A stretch of 64,000 nucleotides of DNA from JACRBR01 sp964371355 (lineage in GTDB: Bacteria > Chloroflexota > Dehalococcoidia > DSTF01 > JACRBR01): assembly GCA_964371355.1 (NCBI GenBank), contig CAYJMG010000015.1, positions 38,424 to 102,423 of the forward strand. Reading direction: 5' to 3'. The position numbers were made by a program, and so were the translations under genes. The notes under the pieces were generated by a model, which ran no database searches, was not told where the DNA came from, and worked only from the letters and a program-made list of their open reading frames with translations. Positions 25,049 through 34,062 of this stretch are shown here, one piece after another; the stretch's first letter is position 1, and every line of letters starts with the position of its first letter.

Positions 25049-26792
25049 CCTCGGCGATCTCGTCACGGATCCGGTCGATGAACTGGAACACAGGCATCGA
25101 CTTGAGGTCCTCACCGGAGCGCGTCCGGACCGCGACCGCTTGCCCCTCCGCCTCGCGGTCGCCGACGACCAGCATGTACGGGATCTTCTGGAGCTGTGCG
25201 TCGCGGATCTTTGCGTTCATCCGCTCGTTGCGCGCGTCCAGCTCGGCTCGCACGTCTGCTGCGCGCAGCGCCGACAGTACTTCATGGCCGTAGTCGACGT
25301 GGCGGTCGGCGATCGGGATGACCATCGCCTGCACAGGAGCCAGCCACGTGGGGAACGCCCCGGCATACAGCTCGATCAGGTAGGCCATCATGCGCTCTGT
25401 CGCGCCGATGACGCCGCGGTGCACGATCACCGGTCGCTGGCGGCTTCCGTCGTCGGCCACGTACTCCAGCCCGAACTGGCTCGGCAGGTGGAAGTCGATC
25501 TGGATGGTCGACACTGTCTCCTCGCGCCCCAGGACGTCACGGAGCTGGATGTCCAGCTTCGGGCCGTAGAACGCCGCCTCGCCGACACCCTCGTAGTACG
25601 GCAGGCCCAGTTCCTGCATCGCCTCGCGGAGAATGCGCTCGCCCATCTCCCACATGGGGTCGTTCTGGACGTACTTCTCCTTGTCCGCATCCCGCAGCGA
25701 GAGGCGGTAGGCATAGTCGGTGATGCCCAGCGTCGCATACGCCCGCTCGACCAGCCGCATGACGCCGGCGAACTCGCGCTTGATCTGCTGTTCGTCGTTC
25801 GCGCAGAAGATGTGCGCGTCGTTGAGGTTGATCGCGCGCACGCGACTCAACCCACCGACGACGCCGGACTTCTCGTACCGGTACATCGTGCCGAACTCGG
25901 CGATGCGGATGGGCAGCTCGCGATAGCTGTGGAGGCTGTCGGCGTAGATCAGGATGTGGTGCGGACAGTTCATCGGGGTGAGCACCAGCTCCTCGTGCTC
26001 GAGCTGCATCGGCGGGTACATGCTGTCGCGGTAGTGGTCCCAGTGGCCGGAGATCTTGTACAGCTCGACTTTCCCAAGATCGGGCGTGAAGACGTGCTGA
26101 TAGCCGGCATCGCGCTCCTGCTTCTCCATGTACTCCTCCAGGAGACGCCGCACCGTGGCGCCCTTGGGGAGCAGCAGGGGCAGGCCGGATCCGACGAGTT
26201 CGCTCGTCATGTAGATGCCGAGCTCGCGCCCCAGCTTGCGGTGGTCGCGGCGCGCAGCCTCCTCCATACGCTGCTGGTAGTCGTCCAGCTCCTCCTGCGT
26301 CTCGAACAACAGCCCGTAGATGCGCTGGAGCATCGGGCGCTTCTCGTCGCCCCGCCAGTACGCGCCCGCCACGTTCACGAGCTTGAACGGCGGGATCTGA
26401 GCCGTGTGCTCGACGTGTGGGCCCTCGCACAGGTCCACGAAGGCGCCCTGCTTGTACAGCGACACCTTTTCGTCGGCGATACCCTCGATCAGTTCGACCT
26501 TGAACGGCTGTCCGGCGAAGTGCGCCAGCGCCTCCGCCTTCGTCATCTCGCTGTGCTCAAACAGCACGTCCGACGCCAGGCGCTCGCGCATCTTGCTCTC
26601 GATGGCCGGCAGGTCTTCCGGCGTCAGAGGCCGCGGCAGCAGGAAGTCGTAGTAGAAGCCGGTGTCGATGGGCGGCCCGATGGCGAACTGGGCCTCGGGG
26701 AACATCTCCAGCACGGCCTCGGCCATCACATGGGCCGCCGAGTGTCGCGTACGGTACAGGCGTTCGTCGCGTGGGTACTGATCCAGTGACAT
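25005..26792 (-). CDS. thrS: Threonine--tRNA ligase without TGS domain
   Basis: The 595-residue class II synthetase charges tRNA-Thr. Residues about 15-200 are the editing domain (HSAAHVMAEAV, and the zinc-site-like EGPHVEHT). Catalytic-core motifs follow: ELYKISGHWDHY, the zinc Cys in MNCPHHILIY, motif 2 RIAEFGTMYRYE and motif 3 VIGATERMMAY. The C-terminal anticodon-binding domain is WLAPVQAMVIPIADRH onwards. The N-terminal TGS domain of about 60 residues found in most bacterial ThrS is missing. The ATG at 26792 has GGAGGTG upstream. A T-box leader precedes it. Confidence 0.95.
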   Translation of the reverse strand: MSLDQYPRDERLYRTRHSAAHVMAEAVLEMFPEAQFAIGPPIDTGFYYDFLLPRPLTPEDLPAIESKMRERLASDVLFEHSEMTKAEALAHFAGQPFKVELIEGIADEKVSLYKQGAFVDLCEGPHVEHTAQIPPFKLVNVAGAYWRGDEKRPMLQRIYGLLFETQEELDDYQQRMEEAARRDHRKLGRELGIYMTSELVGSGLPLLLPKGATVRRLLEEYMEKQERDAGYQHVFTPDLGKVELYKISGHWDHYRDSMYPPMQLEHEELVLTPMNCPHHILIYADSLHSYRELPIRIAEFGTMYRYEKSGVVGGLSRVRAINLNDAHIFCANDEQQIKREFAGVMRLVERAYATLGITDYAYRLSLRDADKEKYVQNDPMWEMGERILREAMQELGLPYYEGVGEAAFYGPKLDIQLRDVLGREETVSTIQIDFHLPSQFGLEYVADDGSRQRPVIVHRGVIGATERMMAYLIELYAGAFPTWLAPVQAMVIPIADRHVDYGHEVLSALRAADVRAELDARNERMNAKIRDAQLQKIPYMLVVGDREAEGQAVAVRTRSGEDLKSMPVFQFIDRIRDEIAEAMDPEAAGPDLGAG

Positions 26793-26801
26793 CCGACACC
26801 T

Positions 26802-27055
26802 CCGGACACAATGAAGCGCGCCACCGTCACAGGGACGGGGCGCGCTCCGTGGTTCCACCCTGGTTCCTCGCCCTGTACGCGCAGCCGCGCAGGAGGGGCA
26901 AGCTCACTGGGGCCGCTAACGGGGCCAATCGGCATCGCCTGCACGCGCACGCCGCACGCGGTCGGGATGCGGCATCGCGGGTGGTCTTCGCGTCTCGCCC
27001 CGCAAGCGCTTGCACCAGGCACGCTCTCTCTGGGGCCGGACGATGACGCTACTCG
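26802..27055 (-). promoter_or_regulatory. T-box leader (threonine) controlling thrS
   Basis: The minus strand ahead of thrS contains the T-box core AGGGTGGAACCACG (26848-26861). A stem-I-like start (AGAGAGCG, then GGTGCAAGC) lies near 26995-27030, and a GAAGACCACC segment near 26980 could present ACC as the Thr specifier. Just after the core, GCGCGCC/GGCGCGC and CCGTC/GACGG form a nested hairpin (26816-26845) close to the ribosome-binding site. Uncharged tRNA-Thr would favour the antiterminator. Because no long U-run follows, control may be partly translational. The leader fills the gap 26793-27114. Confidence 0.85.
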
Positions 27056-27114
27056 TCCCGGTCTTCGCCGTTAGCGCCAAACTAGCAGGCGGGAGCGCCT
27101 GCCCGCAACCGGGC

Positions 27115-28017
27115 TCATCCCCGCACCCGGGCCAGGATCTCCTGCACGCAGGGCGGCTGCTCCAGGTCGTCCGGCACCACGACCGGCGAAAGCTCGCGGT
27201 AGTCGAGGAGGTAGGTGCCCTGTTTCTGCACGTCCTGGTCCTTGACCACCTTGGCGCGCTCGAGCAGGCGCGCGTTCTCCACGTCGAACCAGTACAGCGC
27301 GCGCCCGCCTTCGCTCTCGTCAGCCGGTACGGAGCCCGCGCCGCCCGTGAACACGAACGCGACCTCGAAGCCATGCGCCCGCCGCCCGTCGATGTCCTTC
27401 CATCCGGCATCGCGCACGTCCGTCCACTTCACGTCGGAGAGGATCGTGTTCCAGGAACGCGGATACTGGCTGGCGGCGAAGATCTCGTACTGGTTGCCGG
27501 ACGATGAGAGGATGTAGCGGTGTGGCTCCAGGATCCCGTCCGGTGTCTCACAGTAGAAGAGGATGCGCTGTGCCAGCTCCGGGCCACCCGCGCCCTCTGC
27601 CTGTAGGTAGAGCCGCGAGAGTACCGTCTTGCCGTCGCGGCGCTCGATGTCATTCGCGACCACGAGAGCGCTCGATGCCCGGAAGCTCGAGTCCGCAAAG
27701 ACGCGGTCCACCTCGCTTTCGAGGAGGCTCCGCTCTTCCTCTGACATCTCGTCCCACGTCTTCGAATCGAGGACGTCCGCGGCGGCGCTGCGCTCAATGG
27801 AAGGCGACTGGCCGATCGGCGTCGGCGCCACGAGCCGTTGGTCAGGCGTACTCAGCTCGTCGCCGCCCAACAGAGTGACAACCAGAATGGCGATGAGTGC
27901 GAACGCCACGACGACCAGCGCACTGGTCAAGATGCGGACGTTGCGGTTCTCCCAGAGCCGATCCAGAGAGCCCGGCTCTCGGACCTCGGGCTGGTATCCG
28001 TACTTCTTCTTCCCCAC
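27115..28017 (-). CDS. Membrane-anchored hypothetical protein
   Basis: A 300-residue protein with a short basic cytosolic N-terminus, one membrane segment (about residues 29-51, ILTSALVVVAFALIAILVVTLL) and a large extracytoplasmic domain of unknown family. Two Cys (in LFYCETP and PPCVQE) could form a disulphide. It begins with GTG after GGAGCAGG. It lies upstream of the T-box but reads away from the ligase gene. Function not recognised. Confidence 0.7.
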   Translation of the reverse strand: MGKKKYGYQPEVREPGSLDRLWENRNVRILTSALVVVAFALIAILVVTLLGGDELSTPDQRLVAPTPIGQSPSIERSAAADVLDSKTWDEMSEEERSLLESEVDRVFADSSFRASSALVVANDIERRDGKTVLSRLYLQAEGAGGPELAQRILFYCETPDGILEPHRYILSSSGNQYEIFAASQYPRSWNTILSDVKWTDVRDAGWKDIDGRRAHGFEVAFVFTGGAGSVPADESEGGRALYWFDVENARLLERAKVVKDQDVQKQGTYLLDYRELSPVVVPDDLEQPPCVQEILARVRG

Positions 28018-28103
28018 GCCTGCTCCTGCCGCCCTGGCCTGGCGTCTCTACACGATACGAAACGCGCGTCGTCGCGGCCGCATCACATCCCGGCCTTGAC
28101 GGA

Positions 28104-29846
28104 CTACTCTTCCAACGTGCTTGTGTCGCCCTCCGGCAGCCCAAGCTCCCGCGCCTTCAGCAGCCGCCGCATGATCTTGCCGGAGCGCGTCTTCGGCAGG
28201 GTCGTCAGGAAGTCGATCTCACGGGGCGCGACGCCGGGCCCCAGCTTCTTCCGCGAGAACTGGAGCAGTTCGCCGCGCAGCTTGTCGGTCGGCTCGTATC
28301 CATCCTTCAGCGTCACGAACGCCTTGACGATCTCCATTGCAACCGGGTCAGGCTTGCCGATCACGCCGGCCTCGGCGACTGCCGGGTGTTCGATCAGCGC
28401 CGACTCCACCTCGAACGGTCCAACCAGATGCCCGGCCGTGTTGATCACGTCATCGGAACGTCCGACGAACCAGAAATAGCCGTCCTCGTCCATGCGCGCC
28501 CGGTCGCCCGTGATGTACCAGCCGTTCCTGAACTTGCTCTGGTACATGGAGTCGTTGTGCCAGTAGGTGCGGAACATCGAGGGCCACCCCGGGCGCACCG
28601 CCAGGTCGCCTTCCTGGCCGTGCGGCACGATGTTGCCCTGCTCGTCGATGACGCCAGGCTCAATGCCCGGCATCGGCCGTCCCATGCTGCCGGGCTTGAT
28701 CGGGAGCGCGGGGAAGTTCGCGATCATGATCGAGCCTGTCTCCGTCTGCCACCAGTTGTCGTGGAACGGCAGACCGATCACGCGCTCCGCCCAGACCACC
28801 GCTTCGGGGTTCAGGGGTTCGCCCACGGACATGATGTACCGCAGCGACGACAGGTCGTACCGTTTCGGCATTTGGTCGCCCGCCTTCATCAGCAGCCGGA
28901 TGGCCGTCGGCGCGGTGTACCACACCGTCACCTTGTGCTTCTGGATGACCTCGTACCACTTGCTCGCCGCGAACCCGCCCTCGTAGATCACCGAGGTCAT
29001 CCCGTTCGTGTGTGGTGCGAACATTCCGTACGACGTGCCGGTTACCCATCCAGGGTCGGCGGTGCACCAGTAGATGTCGTCGGGATGGAAGTCGAGGACG
29101 TACTTGCCGGTCGCGTAGTGCCCCAGCACCGCCTGGTGCACGTGCACCGCCCCCTTGGACTTCCCCGTCGTACCCGACGTGTAGTGCATGACGGCCGGGT
29201 CTTCAGGATCAGTCCGCACGATGTCGAAGGTGTCGGGCGCGTCCTTCATCAGCGCATTCCACGACAGCTCGCCGGGCTGGAGTTCGGGCTCCTTGCCGTG
29301 GTCGACGATGATGATGTGTTGTAGGTCGGGCAGGTTCGGCTTCATCGCTGCGACCTTCGCCCGCTGCTCGGGCGACGTCACCAGCACCTTCGCGCCGGCG
29401 TCCGCCATTCGGTCGCCCGCCGCATCCGGGCCGAACGCCGAGAACAGCGGCCCAGTCACACAGCCCGCCTTCAGGGTGCCGAACACGGCGGCGTACAGCT
29501 CCGGCACGCGGTCCATGAAGCAGAAGACGCGGTCACCCTTCTGGACGCCCAGCTTGCCCAGCACGTTCGCGAACTGGTCCGACATCCGCGCTGCGTCCGC
29601 GTAGGTGTATGTCTCGACGCTGCCGTCCTTCCCCTCCCAGATCCAGCACAGCTTGTCGCCGCGCCCGTGCTTCAGGTGCCGGTCGATCGCCTCGTAGGCG
29701 ATGTTCAGCCCGCCTCCCGGCAGCCCGTCCAGCTCCTTGATCACGTCGGGATAGTGGAAGCCGGCCCTCTGCGCATCGTAGTCGTACAGGTTGGGCCGCA
29801 CCGGGAACTGGTCGAGCGGCGGCTTTTCGATGATCGGGTAGTCCAT
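28104..29846 (-). CDS. AMP-forming acyl-CoA synthetase (acetyl-CoA synthetase-like)
   Basis: The 580-residue ligase activates a short-chain acid to acyl-AMP and then acyl-CoA. The P-loop TSGTTGKSKG, the motif WWQTETGSIM, the hinge YWFVGRSDD and the C-terminal Lys motif LPKTRSGKIMRRLL are all intact. It is shorter than classical Acs (about 650 residues) and resembles acetate/propionate-type ligases of Chloroflexota and archaea. It starts MDYPIIEKPP after GCGAGGTG. It stands alone between opposite-strand neighbours. Confidence 0.88.
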   Translation of the reverse strand: MDYPIIEKPPLDQFPVRPNLYDYDAQRAGFHYPDVIKELDGLPGGGLNIAYEAIDRHLKHGRGDKLCWIWEGKDGSVETYTYADAARMSDQFANVLGKLGVQKGDRVFCFMDRVPELYAAVFGTLKAGCVTGPLFSAFGPDAAGDRMADAGAKVLVTSPEQRAKVAAMKPNLPDLQHIIIVDHGKEPELQPGELSWNALMKDAPDTFDIVRTDPEDPAVMHYTSGTTGKSKGAVHVHQAVLGHYATGKYVLDFHPDDIYWCTADPGWVTGTSYGMFAPHTNGMTSVIYEGGFAASKWYEVIQKHKVTVWYTAPTAIRLLMKAGDQMPKRYDLSSLRYIMSVGEPLNPEAVVWAERVIGLPFHDNWWQTETGSIMIANFPALPIKPGSMGRPMPGIEPGVIDEQGNIVPHGQEGDLAVRPGWPSMFRTYWHNDSMYQSKFRNGWYITGDRARMDEDGYFWFVGRSDDVINTAGHLVGPFEVESALIEHPAVAEAGVIGKPDPVAMEIVKAFVTLKDGYEPTDKLRGELLQFSRKKLGPGVAPREIDFLTTLPKTRSGKIMRRLLKARELGLPEGDTSTLEE

Positions 29847-29958
29847 CGATGCACCTCGCGGTGAACTGGGAATGCTGCAGGTGGCGTAGGTGGCCTAATC
29901 TAGCGGACGCCTCTATGCCCGTCAATCGCAGGTGATTGCCGCCCGCCCGGGCCGCCGA

Positions 29959-29964
29959 TACGAT
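29959..29964 (+). promoter_or_regulatory. -10 box (TACGAT) of a likely leaderless transcript
   Basis: TACGAT ends 6 nt before the ATG at 29971, with no Shine-Dalgarno. Confidence 0.4.
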
Positions 29965-29970
29965 CCGCGA

Positions 29971-30735
29971 ATGATGCGATACGCGGCACGCGCCCTGGTC
30001 CCATTGGCAATCGCCAGCACGATCCTCCTGGCTGCGTGTGGCGGTGAAGGTGGCGCCGATCTTCCGCTGACGGACAGGCTGACGGCGCAGGTTACGGGTG
30101 CCGCCAGCCAACCAACGACGACGCCGCAGCCGGCACCAACCGCGGCACCCGCGACGAGCGGACCAGCGCCCACGGCTGAGCCTACGTTGAGCGCGGCCGC
30201 GCTGGGGCAGGTGAACGCGCTCGGGCGGCTCGTACTGGGCGCTGACGAAGTGCCCGAAGGCTTCGCTGTCCAGCGCAGCCAGCGGGCACTGAAGAGCGAG
30301 ATCGTCGCCTCGCAGATCGCCATACCGGAGATCGCCCTCTTCCTGCGCAATTCATCGCTGGTCGGCGGCTGGGGGGCGCTCTTCGCCCGGTCGACGGAGG
30401 GCGGGCAGGTGGGCCTGAACTCCATCGTGTTCCTGTTCGGCACGCCGGAGGACGCAAGCGCCTTCGTTGCGGCCAACGGGGACATCCGGGCCGAGGAATA
30501 TCTCTCGGCCATCGAAGTCCAGCAAGTTCAGGCGGAAGTCATCGGCGACGCTGCTCGCCTGGTCCGCTACCGGCTCGTCGACGGGCGCTCGCTGGAATAC
30601 ACATGGGCCCAGGGCCGCTTGGCCGGCCAGATCATCCTGCGTTACAAGCAGGACACGGAGGACCCCGACGATCCCGGGACGATCGTCGGGCTGGCTCGCA
30701 TACAGTCCGTAAAGATGGCCGAGTTCCTTCGCTGA
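29971..30735 (+). CDS. Lipoprotein of unknown function
   Basis: A 254-residue protein with a lipoprotein signal (lipobox LLAAC, Cys about residue 22) and a Thr/Pro/Ala linker to about residue 75. A compact domain follows: VLGADEVPEGFAVQRSQ, then FLFGTPEDASAFVAAN, ending with a beta-rich stretch. Similar domains occur in secreted proteins of related bacteria without assigned function. The ATG at 29971 is 6 nt from a TACGAT box; a second ATG follows immediately. Confidence 0.72.
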   Translation: MMRYAARALVPLAIASTILLAACGGEGGADLPLTDRLTAQVTGAASQPTTTPQPAPTAAPATSGPAPTAEPTLSAAALGQVNALGRLVLGADEVPEGFAVQRSQRALKSEIVASQIAIPEIALFLRNSSLVGGWGALFARSTEGGQVGLNSIVFLFGTPEDASAFVAANGDIRAEEYLSAIEVQQVQAEVIGDAARLVRYRLVDGRSLEYTWAQGRLAGQIILRYKQDTEDPDDPGTIVGLARIQSVKMAEFLR

Positions 30736-30809
30736 GCCCCACCTTCGTGCGCGGGGCGGTCATTCGCTATAAAGAATCGTCGAACCGAACAAAGGAGCCC
30801 CTTCCCAAC

Positions 30810-31151
30810 ATGCCCACGAAAGATGAACGCGAGCCCTTTTACCGGGTGACGGTGACCGAGGCGAAGGAGATGATGCAGGACGACGGCGTGGTCGTCATCG
30901 ACGTGCGCGACCCGCACGAGTACAGCGGCGGCCACGTTCCGGGCGCCACCCTCATCCCGGTGAACAGCGTCTTCGCCCGCCGCGAGGAATTGCCGAAGGA
31001 CAAGAAGATCGTCTTCGTCTGCCAGGTGGGCCAGCGCAGCGCCCTGGCCGCCGAGCTGGCCGCCGCCGCGGGCCTGCCGCCGGAGCAGCTCTATAACCTC
31101 GATGGCGGCACGGACGCCTGGAAGAAGGCGGGCGAGCCGCTCGAGGCCTGA
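30810..31151 (+). CDS. Rhodanese-like domain protein
   Basis: The 113-residue single-domain rhodanese has VVIDVRDPHEYSGGHVPGA and the active-site Cys in FVCQVGQRS, followed by YNLDGGTDAWKKAG. It is likely a cytosolic sulfur carrier or thiosulfate sulfurtransferase. The ATG at 30810 is preceded by AAAGGAG at a rather long spacing. A TATAAA sequence at 30768 may be its -10 box. Confidence 0.88.
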   Translation: MPTKDEREPFYRVTVTEAKEMMQDDGVVVIDVRDPHEYSGGHVPGATLIPVNSVFARREELPKDKKIVFVCQVGQRSALAAELAAAAGLPPEQLYNLDGGTDAWKKAGEPLEA

Positions 31152-31206
31152 TCTCGACATAACGCCGCCAGATGAAAGGCCAGCCTCCATCAGTCGCCGC
31201 ATCATC

Positions 31207-31878
31207 GTGCTCTGGGACATCGACAACACGCTGCTGTACACGGGTGGTGCGGGCGGGGTAGCGATGACGCGCGCCTTTCGCGACCTGTACGGCATCGACG
31301 ACGCGTTCGGCAGGGTGGAGTTCTCCGGCCGTAGCGACACCGCCATCTTCTGTGACGCCGCGAGGGAACACGGCGTCAGTGCGGATCCCGCTGCCGAGAT
31401 CCCACGATTCATCGAGTCGTACCTGCCCCACATGAAGACTGCCCTGCTCGAGATCCGCGGCGCGCTCATGCCGGGTATCGAAGCCGTGCTCGATGCCCTC
31501 GCAGGCCGCGACGACGTGGTGCAGGGGCTTGGCACGGGCAACTTCCGCGTGACTGGCGAGGCCAAGCTCCTCCACTACGGAATCGCCGGGTTCTTCCCGG
31601 GCACGGTCGGAGGTTTTGGCGACGACCACGAGTCCCGCAACGAGGTGATACGCATCGGCATCGAGCGGCTCCGCAACGGCGCCTCATCGGCAGAACGCGT
31701 CGTGATCGTCGGCGATACGCCGCACGACGTGGCCGCGGCGAAAGCGAACGACGCGTTCGCGCTGGGTGTCGCCAGCGGCCGCGACTCCGTCGAGCACCTT
31801 CTGGCCTGCGGCGCCGACGCGGCGGTTGAGGACCTGGCGGACACCGCAGCGGCAATCGACCTGATCCTCGACGCCTGA
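31207..31878 (+). CDS. HAD-superfamily hydrolase (phosphatase-like)
   Basis: The product of about 223 residues has the HAD motifs: DIDNT near the N-terminus (nucleophile Asp), GLGTGNF as motif II, and VIVGDTPHDVAAAKAN as the metal-binding motif. The fold and length are those of phosphoglycolate-phosphatase-like enzymes. I place the start at GTG 31207, directly before LWDIDN. Reading can extend upstream to 31102, but this adds a basic stretch overlapping the rhodanese gene. Substrate unknown. Confidence 0.82.
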   Translation: MLWDIDNTLLYTGGAGGVAMTRAFRDLYGIDDAFGRVEFSGRSDTAIFCDAAREHGVSADPAAEIPRFIESYLPHMKTALLEIRGALMPGIEAVLDALAGRDDVVQGLGTGNFRVTGEAKLLHYGIAGFFPGTVGGFGDDHESRNEVIRIGIERLRNGASSAERVVIVGDTPHDVAAAKANDAFALGVASGRDSVEHLLACGADAAVEDLADTAAAIDLILDA

Positions 31879-31888
31879 CGCCGCCGGA

Positions 31889-32452
31889 TCAGGGCTTTCG
31901 CGTGAAAAATCGCATGCCGCGCCAGTCCACCTCGATCGTCACGTCTGTGAACCCGGCCCTGCTCAGCCTCGCCGGGAAGGTCTCGGGGTCGACGGGCACG
32001 CAGATGTCGTCGATGTGCAGCTGCCGGAATCCGTCGCTGTCCAGACTGTCCGATCCGACGAAAACCGCACCAGGCCGAAGCACGCGCGCCGTCTCTGCCA
32101 GCAGCTTGTCTTGCAGCTCCACGGTCGGCACGTGGTGCAGCATCGTGAACGACGCCGCGGCGCTGAAGTATCCGTCGTCGAACGGCTGCCGTGTGCCATC
32201 GCCGCGGACGACTTCGACGGTCGTACCCGCCATCCGTTCTGTCAGCGACGCCGCCAGCTCCGGGTTCAGCTCGAGCGCCGTCATCCGCGGCACCTTGTGA
32301 CGCAGGACATCCGTAGTCAGACCTGGGCCCGGCCCGACTTCGAGCAGGTGGTCGCCCAGCCGCAGGTCACCAACAACCCACGGCAGGAGCTTCGTCTCGA
32401 CGTGCTCGGCCCACCATGGGCTGGAGCAAAGCTTCATGTGCACGTCATTCAC
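31889..32452 (-). CDS. Class I SAM-dependent methyltransferase
   Basis: The 187-residue product has the motif LLEVGPGPGLTTDVL, the acidic LELNPEL, and FTMLHHVPTVE, typical of small-molecule methyltransferases. A GTG start at 32452 overlaps the stop of the upstream VOC gene in GTGA, so the two are translationally coupled. The substrate is unknown; co-translation with a VOC protein suggests a shared small-molecule context. Confidence 0.82.
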   Translation of the reverse strand: MNDVHMKLCSSPWWAEHVETKLLPWVVGDLRLGDHLLEVGPGPGLTTDVLRHKVPRMTALELNPELAASLTERMAGTTVEVVRGDGTRQPFDDGYFSAAASFTMLHHVPTVELQDKLLAETARVLRPGAVFVGSDSLDSDGFRQLHIDDICVPVDPETFPARLSRAGFTDVTIEVDWRGMRFFTRKP

Positions 32453-32829
32453 GGCTGCAACTCCCGGCTGCTCACGGACAGCAGGTTCCCGTCCGGGTCC
32501 TTGAACCACGCGACCAGCGCCGCGCCTGAGGACCAGATGCCCAGGGCATCCTGTTCGAGACCGTCGAACCGCTCGAATCGCACGCCTCGCGCCGTCAGCT
32601 CGCCCACGGTCGCGGCGACATCGTCGACGGTCCAACCCAGCGCCGTGTAGGGCGAGGGCGCTACCGCCTGCACCTTCTGGACCCGCAACACAGCACCGTT
32701 CGCGTCGAATACGAGCGCGTAGGGCGCGTCCTCGACCAGCCGCAGGCCCAGCGTCCCTTCGTAGAACGCGCGGGCCTGTTCCGGATGCGCCGTCGCCGAA
32801 AACGCCATGATGGCCGCCGAGCCCAGCAT
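32449..32829 (-). CDS. VOC (glyoxalase/bleomycin resistance) family protein
   Basis: The 126-residue protein has one beta-alpha-beta-beta-beta pair: FSATAHPEQARAFYEGTLGLRLVEDA and GWTVDDVAATVGEL, ending WFKDPDGNLLSVS. The first and last metal positions (His in TAHPEQ, and a Glu position replaced by Ser in LLSVSS) are not fully conserved. It may therefore bind rather than convert its ligand. GGAGG lies 7 nt before ATG 32829. It diverges from the AraC regulator gene. Confidence 0.82.
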   Translation of the reverse strand: MLGSAAIMAFSATAHPEQARAFYEGTLGLRLVEDAPYALVFDANGAVLRVQKVQAVAPSPYTALGWTVDDVAATVGELTARGVRFERFDGLEQDALGIWSSGAALVAWFKDPDGNLLSVSSRELQP

Positions 32830-32914
32830 TGCACGTCCTCCAGGCGGGCTAATGTGCCCTCTCGGACAGTTGTACAGGCGCAGACGATGTGCGCTCTTGC
32901 GTGATTTGGTCATA

Positions 32915-33697
32915 ATGTGTCGCGAAATGGCCATTCATGAGGTCCCCGGCCTGGGCACACGTGCCGCGATCGCCTGTGCCTACGACTACGCCCCCGGCGA
33001 GGACATCCCGCCCCATTCTCACTACGCCGGCCAGTTCGACTACGCGACAAGCGGCGTGATGACGGTGAGGACCGAGCACGGCTCCTGGGTCGTGCCGCCC
33101 TCCCGCGCGGTCTGGATCCCGCCACGCACGGAGCACGAGGCCGTCATCACGGGCGCCGTCGCCATGCGCACGGTGTTCGTCGCCCCCAGCGCGTGCGACC
33201 GGATGCCCGGTCGCTGCGCGGTCGTATCGGTCTCGCCGCTCCTGCGGGAGCTGATCCTGGCGGCGATTGCGGTAGGGGAGGCGCCCGACCTGGATCCGGC
33301 GGGTCAGCGACTCGTCGAGGTGCTGCTCGATCTCGTCCTGGGGGCGGAGATCCTTCCCGGTCACCTGGCGCGTCCGCGCGAGCCGCGACTACGGAATCTC
33401 ACCGACGAACTGCTGCTCGACCTGTCAGACGGCCGTACGCTCGCGGAGTGCGCGGCGGCGCTCGGTATGGCCCCGCGCACGTTCGCGCGCTTCTTTCTGC
33501 GAGAGACGGGTATGAGCTTTGGCGCATGGCGTCAGCAGCAGCGGCTCATGGAATCGATGCGCCTGTTAGCGAGCGGAGCGTCCGTCACGGAGGCGGCGGT
33601 GGGCGCCGGCTACGACAGCACGAGCGCCTTCATCGCGATGTTCCGGCGGGCAATGGGCGTCTCACCCGGGAAGTTCTTCGCCGACGCGAGTGGCTGA
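32915..33697 (+). CDS. AraC family transcriptional regulator
   Basis: The 260-residue regulator has an N-terminal cupin sensor (PHSHYAGQFDYATSGVMTVRTEHGSWVVPPSRAVWIPP) and a C-terminal double helix-turn-helix (TLAECAAALGMAPRTFARFF and SVTEAAVGAGYDSTSAFIAMFRRAMGVSPGKFF). It is transcribed away from the VOC-methyltransferase pair across an 85-bp gap. Control of that pair is the natural hypothesis. ATG 32915 is chosen; a second ATG is at 32927. Confidence 0.85.
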   Translation: MCREMAIHEVPGLGTRAAIACAYDYAPGEDIPPHSHYAGQFDYATSGVMTVRTEHGSWVVPPSRAVWIPPRTEHEAVITGAVAMRTVFVAPSACDRMPGRCAVVSVSPLLRELILAAIAVGEAPDLDPAGQRLVEVLLDLVLGAEILPGHLARPREPRLRNLTDELLLDLSDGRTLAECAAALGMAPRTFARFFLRETGMSFGAWRQQQRLMESMRLLASGASVTEAAVGAGYDSTSAFIAMFRRAMGVSPGKFFADASG

Positions 33698-33709
33698 TCG
33701 GACCACAGG

Positions 33710-33934
33710 CTACTCGTCGAGAAGCGGCCCGCCGCGGTCCAGCACCTCGCCGCCAACGGAGATCACGCTGGGCCGCTCTTCGCAGTATCCGCCCAGCTCG
33801 CACTTCTCGAACAGGAACGCGCCGCGCTCCCTGCTGTAGCTGATGGTCCAGGTGCCGACGACGACGTTGTCGCCCCAGTGCTCTAGCTGCCCCTGCAGCG
33901 CCCGCACCAGTGCCTCGATCTCCTTGCGTCCCAC
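33710..33934 (-). CDS. Small hypothetical protein
   Basis: A 74-residue soluble protein starting at a GTG with GAGGAGGG 5 nt upstream. It has one helix (RKEIEALVRALQGQLEHWG), then beta strands (NVVVGTWTISYSRERGAFLFEK), and two Cys (FEKCELGGYCEE). No family recognised. Confidence 0.55.
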   Translation of the reverse strand: MGRKEIEALVRALQGQLEHWGDNVVVGTWTISYSRERGAFLFEKCELGGYCEERPSVISVGGEVLDRGGPLLDE

Positions 33935-34023
33935 CCGGACCCTCCTCGCAGAACCGGCGTATACGCCGCCGTCGTGACCTTGCGTCCACCGTAGCAGACC
34001 ACCCGCTTCCGCGCGCCCGCCGC

Positions 34024-34029
34024 TATAAT
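34024..34029 (+). promoter_or_regulatory. -10 box (TATAAT) upstream of pyrD
   Basis: A consensus TATAAT lies 33 nt before the ATG at 34063. No strong -35 at 16-18 bp is visible. Confidence 0.45.
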
Positions 34030-34062
34030 CCCCCGACTCCACCGCGAAGACCGGGCCCCGCC

